DNA from: Schizochytrium sp. CCTCC M209059
Lineage: Eukaryota; Sar; Bigyra; Thraustochytrida; Thraustochytriidae
Length of the DNA: 64,000 bases
Direction of reading: 5' to 3'
Assembly (NCBI GenBank): GCA_000818945.1
Contig: KN805373.1
Location: 496,001 to 560,000 of the forward strand
Shown: positions 11,297 through 20,682 of the stretch, in pieces
How positions within the stretch are numbered: the stretch's first letter is position 1
Layout of the letters: every line of letters begins with the position of its first letter
Notes under the pieces: model-generated
The model's input: only the letters and a program-made list of their open reading frames with translations
Told to the model about the DNA's origin: nothing
The model's database searches: none
Made by a program: the position numbers and the translations under genes

Positions 11297-11671
11297 GCTT
11301 GCAACCAGCACGTTGAGTATGAGTACAGTTTACGAAGTGCCATGGCAGAGAGATCGATAGGATTTTCTCGCGTTTCGAACATAGCAACTTGTATTTTAAC
11401 TCAAAATGATCTACATAGAAATTTTGAGCTCCAAACTTGCTCTGTAGACCTGCTAGATCCGCACAATCATCGCCTACATGAAGCGAGCAAACACGACTCG
11501 GCCCATTGAAACGAAAGTTGTAACGCTTGTAACCGAATTTTCAACTGATAGTTCAAAAACACTGCTTATTTCCTATACTTATTGTCATCCTTAGTCAACA
11601 ATACGATATTCTTGTATCTCTGCACCACCGGGCCGTGAGGGCCGATTAATTAGGAAATCGTCATATAGGTG

Positions 11672-11713
11672 TCTATTGTGGACCTTCGTCCACAATAGAT
11701 TTCTGTCATCGGG
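11672..11713 (-). repeat. Right terminal inverted repeat plus subterminal hairpin
   Basis: TCTATTGTGGAC (11672-11683) and GTCCACAATAGA (11688-11699) are perfect complements around a 4-base loop. They are followed by ATTTCTG and the terminus TCATCGGG. Read on the minus strand, the order terminus, TTTCT-like stretch, GTGGA palindrome matches the left end. Confidence 0.75.
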
Positions 11714-11717
11714 ATAT
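11714..11717. repeat. Target-site duplication, right copy (ATAT)
   Basis: ATAT directly follows the right terminus and matches 7262-7265. Confidence 0.6.
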
Positions 11718-12912
11718 ACGTACCTATACAGCCATAGATTGTGCATCAATGTGTGCACACCCCTTTCGGCATCCATATGCGAGGCGGGCATGCAGGATCT
11801 CTCTTGATCTGGCACCGGCCAGTCTCGCTCGCGGCGCGCAGCTGGGCCTGCAGCAGTCTCGTCGCGAGGAGGCCTCGTCTCGTCTCGTCTCGTCTCGTCT
11901 CGTCTCGCCCCGTTGCGTCTCATCGCGTCACGTCTCGTTAAGGCTCGCGACAATGCAGGTAGCGTGGGTCGCCGGGCCGCGGCACGTGCAGCACGTGCCG
12001 CGCGCGTAGCTTCCGCGCCGGCCTCCGTAAGTGCGCTATTTCTATACCGCACTGTGCGTGCGCCGTACATCCGACTTGCCGCGCGCCACCTTACAGGAAG
12101 TCTTTTTTTCTTTATTTCTTTTCTTTTCTTTTCTTTTCTTTTCTTTTTACCGCTCTGCCATACCTACCCGCCGACCCGGCCCGGCCCGCTCCGGCCGGCA
12201 CGCACGCACGCACGCACGCACGGCGCGCGTGCGAGCGCGCAGCATCGCAGCATCGAAGCATCGCAGCCTCGCAGCCGCCCGCTGGCCGTGCCAGCTGCCG
12301 CTGCTGCGGCGTAGCGGCTGCGGCGGGACCGCTGCTGCGACAACTTGTGCGCGCGCCCAGCGCACACACTCGTTTTTTGCTTTTTCCTTCCTTCCTTCCT
12401 TTCTTTCTTTTTTTCTTTCTTTCCATTTCTTTTCGTTCATTTTACTTGCCTTACAGCTGGGCCGCGGCCCCGCCGCAAGTACGGCAAGCCGAAGCGCAAG
12501 TGGACTATCGAGGCTTGCGCGAGGGTAGCGCGTGTGTGTGTGTGTGTGTGCAGTGTGCGCGGCGAGAGAGCGTCTTTGTCTGTCTGCACCGCTGCTTCTT
12601 TTTCCTCCTTGACTGTCGTGAGTCCATCCTGCCTTGGCCGTACAGAGCTAGCTAGCTAGCTAGCTAGCTAGCCTCCGACTAGGCCTAGGGCAATCAATCA
12701 ATCGATCAAAATCAGAATCAATCAATCAATCAATCACTCGCTCGCTCATCCTCGCGGGCAAACTCCGAACGATCGGTCGGCCCGAGACGAGTCTCGGCCT
12801 TGCGTGACGCGACGCGACGCGGGACGGACGCCGGCAGGAGCGGCGCGCCGAGTGAGGAGGAGCGAGGGCTGTCTGTGTGTGCGCGCGAGCAGGAACAGGG
12901 ACGGCGGAGGCG
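11718..12912. other. Repeat-rich spacer and promoter region of the DD3-3 gene
   Basis: This stretch contains a GTCTC pentanucleotide array (11875-11908), a TTTTC array (12103-12148), C/T tracts at 12375-12440, a GT run (12534-12551) and a GCTA array (12645-12671). The element GCGCAAGTGGACTAT followed by CTTGCGCGAG lies at 12494-12523. No coding gene is supported. Confidence 0.55.
12645..12671. repeat. (GCTA)n microsatellite
   Basis: Perfect GCTA tetranucleotide array, read directly. Confidence 0.9.
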
Positions 12913-15551
12913 ATGACCATGAAGACCTCGCTCGCGGTGCTGCTGGCCGTGCTCGCGCTCAGCCAGGGCCCCGTCGAGGTGCGCGGCGATATCTACATGC
13001 ACAACCCGCGCGGAAGCAACAACCGCAACTGTAAGTGAGAAAGGAAAGAAAGCTTACGGAGACAGGACCAAATTTAGAGAGAAGACGAGACGAGACGAGA
13101 CAAGATGAGGGGGATTTATGTAGGTACTTGAGCTCGACTGACGCCATGCATTTTTTTTTTCCGGCCTATCACTGCGCAGGCGAAATCAATAATGCGAACA
13201 CCGGTAATGCCAATCGCCTCTTTGACAGCGAAAACAACAACGCAGGCGGCTACAACTGTCCTCGAGCGATGCCTTTTTCGTGCTACGAACTCGTAGACGA
13301 TGCCACGGCACTGGAAGAATGCCAGACAACCAACTATAACCTTACCGATGAGGAAGCCAAAGCCCAGCTGGACTCCGACGGCAACGTCATCACAGAAGGT
13401 GCAGTCAACACCGACCGCATGTACTACTTCAGTGGCTCCAAGATCCCCATCGAGTGGACGGTACAGCATGGTCTTGGCCCCAACGCGGAGCTGCATTCCC
13501 AGATTGTCATCCAGTACGCCTGTGAAGACACACTCTCGGACAATTGCGGTATCAGTGCTGACTCTGCTGACGACGTGTGCAAGTCACCCTTTTACCCGGA
13601 CTCTTCCATTTCGTCGACATGCTCGTTGCGTGACGGCACGCCCATAGCCATCAAGTCGCTGGCCAACTCAAATACCAACGTCCGGGCTCAAGACACAATC
13701 CCGACCTCCGCCGATTCACAGGATGATATGCGTTACGGCCGCCATGAAACGCTCAATTACTACGAACAGTGCCGTCTTCGTGAGCGCAACAAGGGTCTCT
13801 GGACCTCGGATCAAAATGTTAACAACGGCAAGGGCGCCATGGCGGACCGTCAGAATCCCAATGACAACCGATACGGTCTCGAGTGCGTGGAAGAATCGCA
13901 CTATTGGCCTTACTGGCATTGGTCGCCCTGGAAGGATGTGGCCGTGCTCACCGAAGACGAGTCGAAGTGCGACTACTTTCGCTCAGAGTCGCAAAACGTC
14001 AAGCCACGCGGTCGTTGCGCCTGCCCCTCGGGCGAGTGCACCTCAGCCAGCTCCCAACCCAACAATGAGCGTGCTTGCATTGCCAAGGAAGGCACCTGGT
14101 GCACCGATCCTTCACACGGCATCGACCCTCCGGAATGCGTTGTGGCCAGCTTCAATCGCCAAAACCATCTCGGAAATGTTGGCGGAAGCAATTCCGCCAA
14201 CAGATACGTTTGGACAGTGCCGCACGTTGACCAGCGAAAGACATGCGTGCTGCGCGTTCGCTATAACATTTCCACAGCGGATGGCGTCACGGCAGGACTC
14301 GAAGCTTCGGTGGACGGCACCGCAGCGTACAATGTTGGCGATCCGAACCCGATCTATGACAATGACGCGAACGAGGATAAGACCTATATCGCAGTCAACG
14401 GCCTCTCGAGCGCTGCCTCGTTGAGCTACACGATGAACACGGAACAGATTGGTCGCACCTTTCAAGATCGTTCTTACGTCTTTGATATTGTGCCGGCTTC
14501 CGAGGCTGGAGGCGCGTGTGAGGATCGCACAATCCACAACCTTAACGTCCGCGGTAAGCGAGGAAACATCGTGCAGACGTACCCCGCCGTCGAGTATGAT
14601 TTTGTCCCAGCGGACCTCACAGTCACGGACGACGATTGTGTTCACGTGCAGTGGACCGGGTCTGATTACAACCCGGATCGCGGTGGCAACGACGGCGAGG
14701 GTGGACCGCGTAACGCGCTTAACACGGGTCAAACCACAGCTGACCGTTCGAACATGGTACCTATGTTAAACGCCGGCGAGAACTTTGCCATGGATGACGT
14801 GTCTTCCATGAAAATGTTCGACATTTCTATGGATCAATGGGCTCGTCTTCTCTTTCTCGATCAAGAATACGCCAATCCGGAAAAATGCTATACCTTTGCG
14901 CAGCTTCAGGAAAAGTACACGAGCCGCACTGATCGCGAGGAGTCTTTTTACAACTGCGCCAAGCTTTCCGGAGCGAAGACGCCTTATTTCGACCTTGGTG
15001 CTGTTCGCACGGGTGAAGTGGGGACATACCATTACATGTCCACTCGCAACAACAACTTTTCCAACCGCGGTCAAAAGGGTCACATTACTGTGGTTAAGGG
15101 CGGCTTGCATCCTGGCGCTATTGCGGCCATCGCGATTGCAAGCGTCGGCTTTGCTGCGCTCTTTGCCGTGGGCTTCCGTCGCCACCGTCGGGGTCTTCCT
15201 CTTCTCCCCAGTTTCCGTGGTTCTTCGCGCAACCTCACCGTCGCCTCATCTCCGTCGGCACCTGCCTCGAGCCCTCGTGTGGCGGACGCGCAGGGCCCTG
15301 GCTTCGTCTCTGGTATGACGGCTGGTGCCGCTGCGTTTGGAGCGCGCGTCTTTGGTGGCGGCGCTGCCGGCGCGGGTGCAGGTGACGGCTTCGTCGTGGC
15401 CTCGTATCAGCACGTGGCGCAGGAACCGGGCGAGCTCTCCTTCAGCAAGGGTGATCGCATTCGCGTCATCAACCGCGACACCAGCGGATGGTGGGAGGGT
15501 GAGGCTAACGGCCAGCGCGGCGTCTTCCCTGCGAACTATGTGCGCAAGTAG
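12913..15551 (+). CDS. DD3-3 family secreted/membrane protein with C-terminal SH3 domain, two exons
   Basis: Exons 12913-13030 and 13180-15551 are joined across a 149-base intron (GTAAGT donor, GCGCAG acceptor) that splits a Cys codon, giving 829 residues. Exon 1 encodes a signal peptide (MKTSLAVLLAVLALSQG) and GDIYMHNPRGSNNRNC, which continues after splicing into EINNAN...NRLFDSENNNAGGYN. This is the start of Dictyostelium protein DD3-3 and its relatives in many protists and invertebrates. Other family marks are YGRHETLNYYEQCR, RQNPNDNRYGLEC and YWPYWHWSPWKD. Near residues 685-706 there is a hydrophobic segment (GAIAAIAIASVGFAALFAVG), then a cytoplasmic tail ending in a clear SH3 domain (776-828: ASYQH, ELSFSKGDRI, GWWEGE, GVFPANYV). 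The topology suggests a surface receptor or adhesin coupled to cytoskeletal proteins. The molecular function of the DD3-3 family is unknown. Confidence 0.9.
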
Positions 15552-16367
15552 GCTTTCGGTCTGCTCTGCATCTCTTGTGCTGGCTGACCCGAGGCTGCTT
15601 TGAATTTTACGAGACCAAAAAAACCTAGCTAACCATAAAACTGTTGTTGTTGATGTTTTTTTTAAACACTAAATCGCCGCTTCTCTCCCCGCCCGCCCTC
15701 ACAAAAAGAAAGATTAGGTTAGATTCTGATAGCACATTCGTCATTCTGCGTCAATTGTTTCACGCTAGAGAGAGAGAGAGAGGGAAAACATAGCTGCCAA
15801 GATAATAGAAATACAGTTGGGGTAGGCTAGCGAGGTCTGTTTCATCACTGGCACAAGTTCATCACGTATACTTTAAAGGGGGAAGCGGCAATGAAAGCGA
15901 CAGTGACTGGCAATAGCTGCATGTCAAGTTAGATTCATCTCTGATTGTGCCAGCCTTTTGCTTGCATCCTTGCACTCGAGAAAAAAAGTCCATGCCACAT
16001 GCCCACGTACGTACGTACTATTGTACTTTATATTTTTTAAACAAAATTTTAACCTAAAGAAAATAGGCCTACTAACAAAGAACGAGCTGAGGCTAGCCTG
16101 AGGAACTTCAAAAAAAAATAAAGAGCGACATGTGAGCGAGCCTTGTGCGCGCACTCGAATCCAGATCATTGGCACAGAACCGGTGGCCGGTTGCTCTCGC
16201 TCCGAGACCTCAAGACCCAGTCAGCTCGAGCGAAAGCCTCGCTCTCACGCTCTCACGCTCCCGCGCAGGTCTCGTGGGCTTGTGCATCTCCCTACACCCG
16301 CGATCAACGCGCAACCTTTGTGAAAGAGAGCAAGAGAAGAGTCTCGCCAGCTCGCGAGGTGCGCAGC
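15552..16367. other. Intergenic spacer, no gene seen
   Basis: A/T-richer 3' flank of the DD3-3 gene with a GA run near 15771-15781, then the leader of the RRM gene. Confidence 0.55.
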
Positions 16368-17819
16368 ATGGGCGGGACGAAGAGGACGCGCGACGAGCCC
16401 GAGGTGGAGCTCGCGGTCAAGAAGGACGCCAAGAAAGCGAAGAAGGACGCCAAGAAGAAGAAGGAGAAAAAGGAGAAAAAGGAGAAAAAGGCCAAGAAAG
16501 AAAAAAAGGAGAAACGCGCCGCGCAGCAAGAAGACGCGGACGACAGCGAGAATGAGGGTTCGGACGTCGACAACGCCCAAGACGTCAAGAAAACACAGTC
16601 AGAAGAGCGACAGCTCTCGAAGGCAGCAGAGCTCATCAAGCTGCGCATGGAAAAATTCGAAAAGAAGCTCGCCAAGAACCCGCACGATATGCGTATCAAA
16701 AACAAGTTGAACGCGCTCGAAGAAGAGCTCGAAGCCGAGATGGCCAAGCCCGCAGACGCTGCCGAAGAGACCGAGGCCGGGAGCAAGGCAGACGCGGAAT
16801 CGTCGTCCGTCGCCAAGAAGACACCGCCGCCGCCACCCACAGAGGTGAGCGAGACGGTCTTTGTCGGTGGTCTTCCTTTCAATGTCGACGAGGAGACGCT
16901 TCTCCAGGTGTTTCATGACTGTGGCGAGGTTCAGGCCGTGCGCTTTGGCCACGATGCCGCTGGCGAGTTCAAGCGGTACGCGCATGTTGACTTTGCAACC
17001 ATTGAGGACGCCAAAAAAGCCCTCGAAAAGGCCGGCGAAAAGGTGCTCAACCGCAAGATTCGCATCGAGCCCGCCGCACGCGGCGCGGGCGGCGCTGCAG
17101 GAACGGCAAGCGGCGCGGCCGCCGCACACGACGCTTCGGCGGCCGAAGGGTCCGCGCAAGGCCAAGGCCATGGCAAGGGCCGCTCCAAAAACAAGGACCC
17201 TGCGACTGCCAAACCATTTGTTGCGCCCGAAGCGCCCGCCCCGAATCCAGACAACGTGAATCGGTGCTTTGTGGGAAACCTGCCATTCGGCATTGACGAG
17301 ACCACGTTGAATGCTTGTTTCGAGGAACATGAAATCCAGCCTTCGTACGTGAACTGGGTCACGGATCGTGAGACGGGCAACTTTTATGGCAGCTCTTTCA
17401 TCGTCTTTAACACGGCCGAAGACGCAGCATGGGCGGTGGCGTACTCGAACGCAGGATTTTGTATTCAGGACCGGCCTATTCGCATCGAGTACTGCCCGCA
17501 CCGTAACAAGTCCAAGGGAGGCGCCGGAGGTGCCTCGCGACCAACGCGTCCTCCGAGCACACGTCCCGAGGGTGGCACCAAGGCTGTATTCTTTGGCAAC
17601 CTCTCGTTTGACCTGGATCCCTCGGGAGACCAGATCCACGAGTTTTGCAAGCCGTTCGGACCGATCAAGGCGTTGCGATGGATCGAAGACAAGGAGACAG
17701 GCGCATTTAAGGGCGCCGCTTTTGCCGACTTTTTCACCGAGGACGTCGTTGATCAAGTCGTGGAGAAACTCAATGGCAAGAAATTGCTGGGACGCCCTGT
17801 TCGTGTCGACTACGCCTAG
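16368..17819 (+). CDS. Nucleolin-like protein with three RNA-recognition motifs
   Basis: 483 residues from the ATG at 16368; the frame extends further upstream but without another ATG. Residues 1-60 are a Lys-rich basic repeat (KKEKKEKKEKKAKK), followed by an acidic patch and a coiled-coil-like segment. Three RRMs follow, at about 163-235 (TVFVGGLPFNVDEETL, RNP1 as YAHVDFAT), 298-375 (CFVGNLPFGIDETTL, RNP1 as GSSFIVF) and 405-480 (AVFFGNLSFDLD, RNP1 as GAAFADF). The layout of charged N-terminus plus tandem RRMs resembles nucleolin/Nsr1/Gar2 and Nop12-type ribosome-biogenesis factors, so a nucleolar role in pre-rRNA processing is the best guess. An AATAAA-like cluster at 17870-17882 could serve as the poly(A) signal. 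Confidence 0.88.
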   Translation: MGGTKRTRDEPEVELAVKKDAKKAKKDAKKKKEKKEKKEKKAKKEKKEKRAAQQEDADDSENEGSDVDNAQDVKKTQSEERQLSKAAELIKLRMEKFEKKLAKNPHDMRIKNKLNALEEELEAEMAKPADAAEETEAGSKADAESSSVAKKTPPPPPTEVSETVFVGGLPFNVDEETLLQVFHDCGEVQAVRFGHDAAGEFKRYAHVDFATIEDAKKALEKAGEKVLNRKIRIEPAARGAGGAAGTASGAAAAHDASAAEGSAQGQGHGKGRSKNKDPATAKPFVAPEAPAPNPDNVNRCFVGNLPFGIDETTLNACFEEHEIQPSYVNWVTDRETGNFYGSSFIVFNTAEDAAWAVAYSNAGFCIQDRPIRIEYCPHRNKSKGGAGGASRPTRPPSTRPEGGTKAVFFGNLSFDLDPSGDQIHEFCKPFGPIKALRWIEDKETGAFKGAAFADFFTEDVVDQVVEKLNGKKLLGRPVRVDYA

Positions 17820-18273
17820 AGATGCGCGCGGGCACAAGAAATGACGCGATGCCTGGTGAAAAAGAGAAAGATAAATAAAATAAACTTTAGAAACCTCGCG
17901 GCATGTAGCTCGCCACGCGCGCTCCGCGAGGATAAATAGAAAAAGTTAAAGTAAAGAAAAAGGAGACATACCCGAAAGAAATCCCCATGATACTAAGCGT
18001 GGAGAGCGTGTAATTACTCTTCTTGCTCGCCTTGCCCATCTTGTTTGTGGCGCTTACGAGACACACCCGTCCTCGTTGCTTTCTTGCTTTTTTTTTTTTT
18101 TTTTTTGTGTGCCTTGGAGATGGCAAGCCGCCATAAGGGCGACCTTCCATGCCACAGGTGCGTGTGTTCTACGTGTCGCTTTTCTGTCTAGCCCGAGAGC
18201 CACGTTTGCGATAGTGTTGTCGTTATTTGTCCCAGAGGGAAGAAATGTAATGTGACCACGTCTACCTTTGCCA
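17820..18273. other. Spacer between two convergent genes
   Basis: Holds the 3' ends of the RRM gene (+) and the RCC1 gene (-), with AATAAA-like sequences near 17874 and a T homopolymer of about 17 bases ending near 18106. No gene is seen. Confidence 0.55.
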
Positions 18274-19887
18274 TTAGACACTGTTGTGGCGATGGACCTC
18301 TGGAATGAGGTTGACCTGGCGAGGCATGAAGTGCGGGCCCGCCATGGCAAGCCGCAAGGGACGACCGCAGCAGAGGGGATCACCAAAGGTAAAGAGACGT
18401 CCACGCACGTCGAGAGCCGCGCTATGGCGGCCGCCGCAGACAACGTGGACAAGCTCGGGCTTGAGATCTGCCATTTCTCCCGGGCAAATCTCATGAGGAG
18501 CGTTCGTGGCCCAAAAAGAGTTCTGCTTGCCGTCTTGGTTGTGCGAGCCATTGCCAAAGGTAACGACACGGCCACCTGTGGTGAGTACGGCCGTGTGGGC
18601 TGTGCCACACGACATGGCGAGTGCGAAAGGGTTCGAGGCCGGAAGGCGCACCTTCGTGGGCTGAAAGATGGCGCGCTGGAATCGACCGATGCCCAACTCA
18701 CCGTGTCTGCAAGAGCCCCACATGTACAGAGCACCAGAAGCGGCAATGAAACCAGAGTGTCTGCCGCCAGCGGCGATGTGGACAATGTCTTCGCTCAGCG
18801 CCGACTCTGGCATCGCAACAAGACGGGGCGCCGTAGAGGACGCATGGAGCGACTGCTCGCGCTCTACATCGTTACGAGCAGCTGCTCCACCAGCAAGGTT
18901 CGCCTCGAGGCCAAGCTTGCCATCTGTGCCGTCACCAAGAGCAAAGAGGCGGTTTCGGTTCGAGAGCAGCAGCAAGTGGCCGGCCCCGGCGGCGAGCTGC
19001 ACAATGCGCTCGTCGGCGTCGATATCGCCCGCCACCAAAAGGCAGGTGTCGGCGACCAGCTCGCAGTCGAGACCTGTGCCGAAGATGGCGACTCTCCCGT
19101 CGGTCGTGATTGCGGCCGTGTAGAAACGTCCAGCTACGACTTGAACGAAGCGCGCGTCGCAGAGGTCAAGTTGGGCGAGAGTCGCGGAAGGCTCGTTGTT
19201 CTCGGTAAGCCGCCCGAGCTGGCCGGCGAGGTTGGCACCGCAGGTGAGGATGCGACCGCTCGAGGTGAGCGCGGAGGTGTGCTCTGCGCCGCAGGCAACG
19301 CCGACAAAGGTTTCTCCCAACGGGGCCGAGAGCCGCACGGGCAGGACCGAGCGCTCTCGTTCTCCAGATCCGAGCTGGCCGCTGTTGCCATCGCCAAAGG
19401 TGAAAAGGGTAGAACCGTTACCCTGAATGACGCATGTGTGACCTTCGCCGCAGGTGAGGGTGGTGGCGTATGTCTCTTGTCTGCTGTTGCACAGGACGTG
19501 CAGGAGACGAGTCACGGAGGGGACGCCAAAGCCGCGCGGGCGCTCGAGGAAATGAGCCGCGATGGGCAGACTTTGGATTTCACTCTCGGCGTCCAGTGCG
19601 AGCACGCAGCGAAGCTGTTCCTCGCAGACGTGGTCGACGACCTCCTTGAGTTCCGCGCTCACCTGCGCAAGGTTCCCGAGGTCCTTTGCGCTGAGAAACT
19701 GCAGCATGAAGACGCCGAGTTCGGCGGGGATGCCGGCGCGGTTTCCGAAGAGCGGGACGAGGACCTCGGCCTTAATTTTCTGCGCGACGCGCGCCACGGT
19801 GGCCTCATACGCAGCGTACGCGACCACGCGCCGCGCCGCGGGCGCGGTCCCTGCCTGGTCCTGCGTGCGCCCGAGGTACGCGAGCAT
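18274..19887 (-). CDS. F-box-like protein with RCC1 beta-propeller repeats
   Basis: 537 residues from the first in-frame ATG (19887). The frame is open a little further upstream without a Met. An N-terminal F-box-like segment, IPAELGVFMLQFLSAKDLGN then VSAELKEVVDH (about residues 55-90), is followed by RCC1-type repeats of about 50 residues: GEGHTCVIQGNG..LFTFGDGNSGQLG, CGAEHTSALTSSGRILTCGAN, AGAGHLLLLSNRNRLFALGDG, AGGRHSGFIAASGALYMWG, CGTAHTAVLTTGGRVVTFGNG and CGGRHSAALDVRGRLFTFGD. This combination suggests an SCF ubiquitin-ligase adaptor in which the propeller binds substrate, or a guanine-exchange-like chromatin protein if the F-box is not functional. It is convergent with the RRM gene. 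An upstream coding exon cannot be excluded. Confidence 0.85.
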   Translation of the reverse strand: MLAYLGRTQDQAGTAPAARRVVAYAAYEATVARVAQKIKAEVLVPLFGNRAGIPAELGVFMLQFLSAKDLGNLAQVSAELKEVVDHVCEEQLRCVLALDAESEIQSLPIAAHFLERPRGFGVPSVTRLLHVLCNSRQETYATTLTCGEGHTCVIQGNGSTLFTFGDGNSGQLGSGERERSVLPVRLSAPLGETFVGVACGAEHTSALTSSGRILTCGANLAGQLGRLTENNEPSATLAQLDLCDARFVQVVAGRFYTAAITTDGRVAIFGTGLDCELVADTCLLVAGDIDADERIVQLAAGAGHLLLLSNRNRLFALGDGTDGKLGLEANLAGGAAARNDVEREQSLHASSTAPRLVAMPESALSEDIVHIAAGGRHSGFIAASGALYMWGSCRHGELGIGRFQRAIFQPTKVRLPASNPFALAMSCGTAHTAVLTTGGRVVTFGNGSHNQDGKQNSFWATNAPHEICPGEMADLKPELVHVVCGGRHSAALDVRGRLFTFGDPLCCGRPLRLAMAGPHFMPRQVNLIPEVHRHNSV

Positions 19888-20654
19888 CCTTCTTGCTTGG
19901 TCTCCTTTCCGCCTCGCTGTCCCGCTTTCGCTGTCGCTTTGCGCTTTTGCTTCTGTCCTTTTCTGCAAGAGCGTCCCACTGTCCGCTGCCACTTGGCTCC
20001 GGGTTTTTCCCTATGGCAGGCTAGTAGCTAGCTAGCTAGTAATAACAGAAGCTGCCTTTCGGCTCTCTCGGCGCGAGTTCTGCGCGCGGTCCCGGCGACC
20101 ACGCTCTATTCCGCGCTGTCCTGTTTCTTTGTCGGCGGACGTGGAGCTCCCGCCGACCGGTGCGCTTGGCGAGACGGTTCTTGCCTCCTCCCTGCCGGGC
20201 AAAAGCTGAGCTCGGCCGGCGACAACCACACCCGAGCAAGCGCTTGCGCGAGTGCGCGGGTGAGAGAAGAGAGAAACAGACAGACAATCAGTCAGAGAGA
20301 GGACACAAAGAAAGCCCCTCGCCTTTCCCGCGTCGCGACGCGAATCGCTCCCTGTCTTCTCGCCCCAGCTCCTGCTCCTCCGCGTCCTCCTCCCTGCCCG
20401 AGCCGCGCGCTCCTCGCTCGCCTTGCCTCGCCTCGCCTTGCCTCGCCTTGCCTCGCCTTGCCGTGCCGTGCCGTGCCGTGCCTTGCGTTGCGTGTCTGCC
20501 GCGCAGCCCCGCGCGCCTTTCCGATTCAAATCGCCTTCCGTCTCGATTCGAATCGCGATTCGAATCGCGATTCAAACCGCTTCGCCCTTCTGGGACGCGC
20601 TGTGTTTTGCTCCGCCGCGGCTGTGTTTTCTTTTCCTCCTCCTCTTCTCGCTGG

Positions 20655-20682
20655 GGTTGGTTGGTTGGTTGGTTGGTTGGTT
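20655..20682. repeat. (GGTT)n microsatellite
   Basis: About six tandem GGTT copies read directly, degrading into GTTTGCTT. Confidence 0.85.

Larger units (their letters stand above)
7266..11713 (+). mobile_element. piggyBac-like DNA transposon, apparently complete (about 4.45 kb)
   Basis: The ends are CCCGATGA at 7266-7273 and its reverse complement TCATCGGG at 11706-11713. Each end is flanked by ATAT (7262-7265 and 11714-11717), read as a 4-base target duplication. A palindrome follows each terminus. The interior encodes one large transposase on the + strand. The CCC-starting inverted repeats and palindromic 4-base target fit the piggyBac superfamily, whose classic target is TTAA. The ATAT flanks can also be read as a longer, 13-base inverted repeat (TATATCCCGATGA) with no duplication, because the target is itself a palindrome. 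Confidence 0.85.

Noticed and set aside
11591..12070. 159-residue minus-strand ORF overlapping the right transposon end
   Set aside because: It runs through the GTCTC repeat and the terminal hairpin; its Arg/Thr-rich content is repeat-derived.
16599..17837. 412-residue minus-strand ORF
   Set aside because: Antisense shadow of the RRM gene, whose RNP motifs are evident.
18268..20031. 587-residue plus-strand ORF
   Set aside because: It mirrors the RCC1 gene on the minus strand, which has clear RCC1 repeats.
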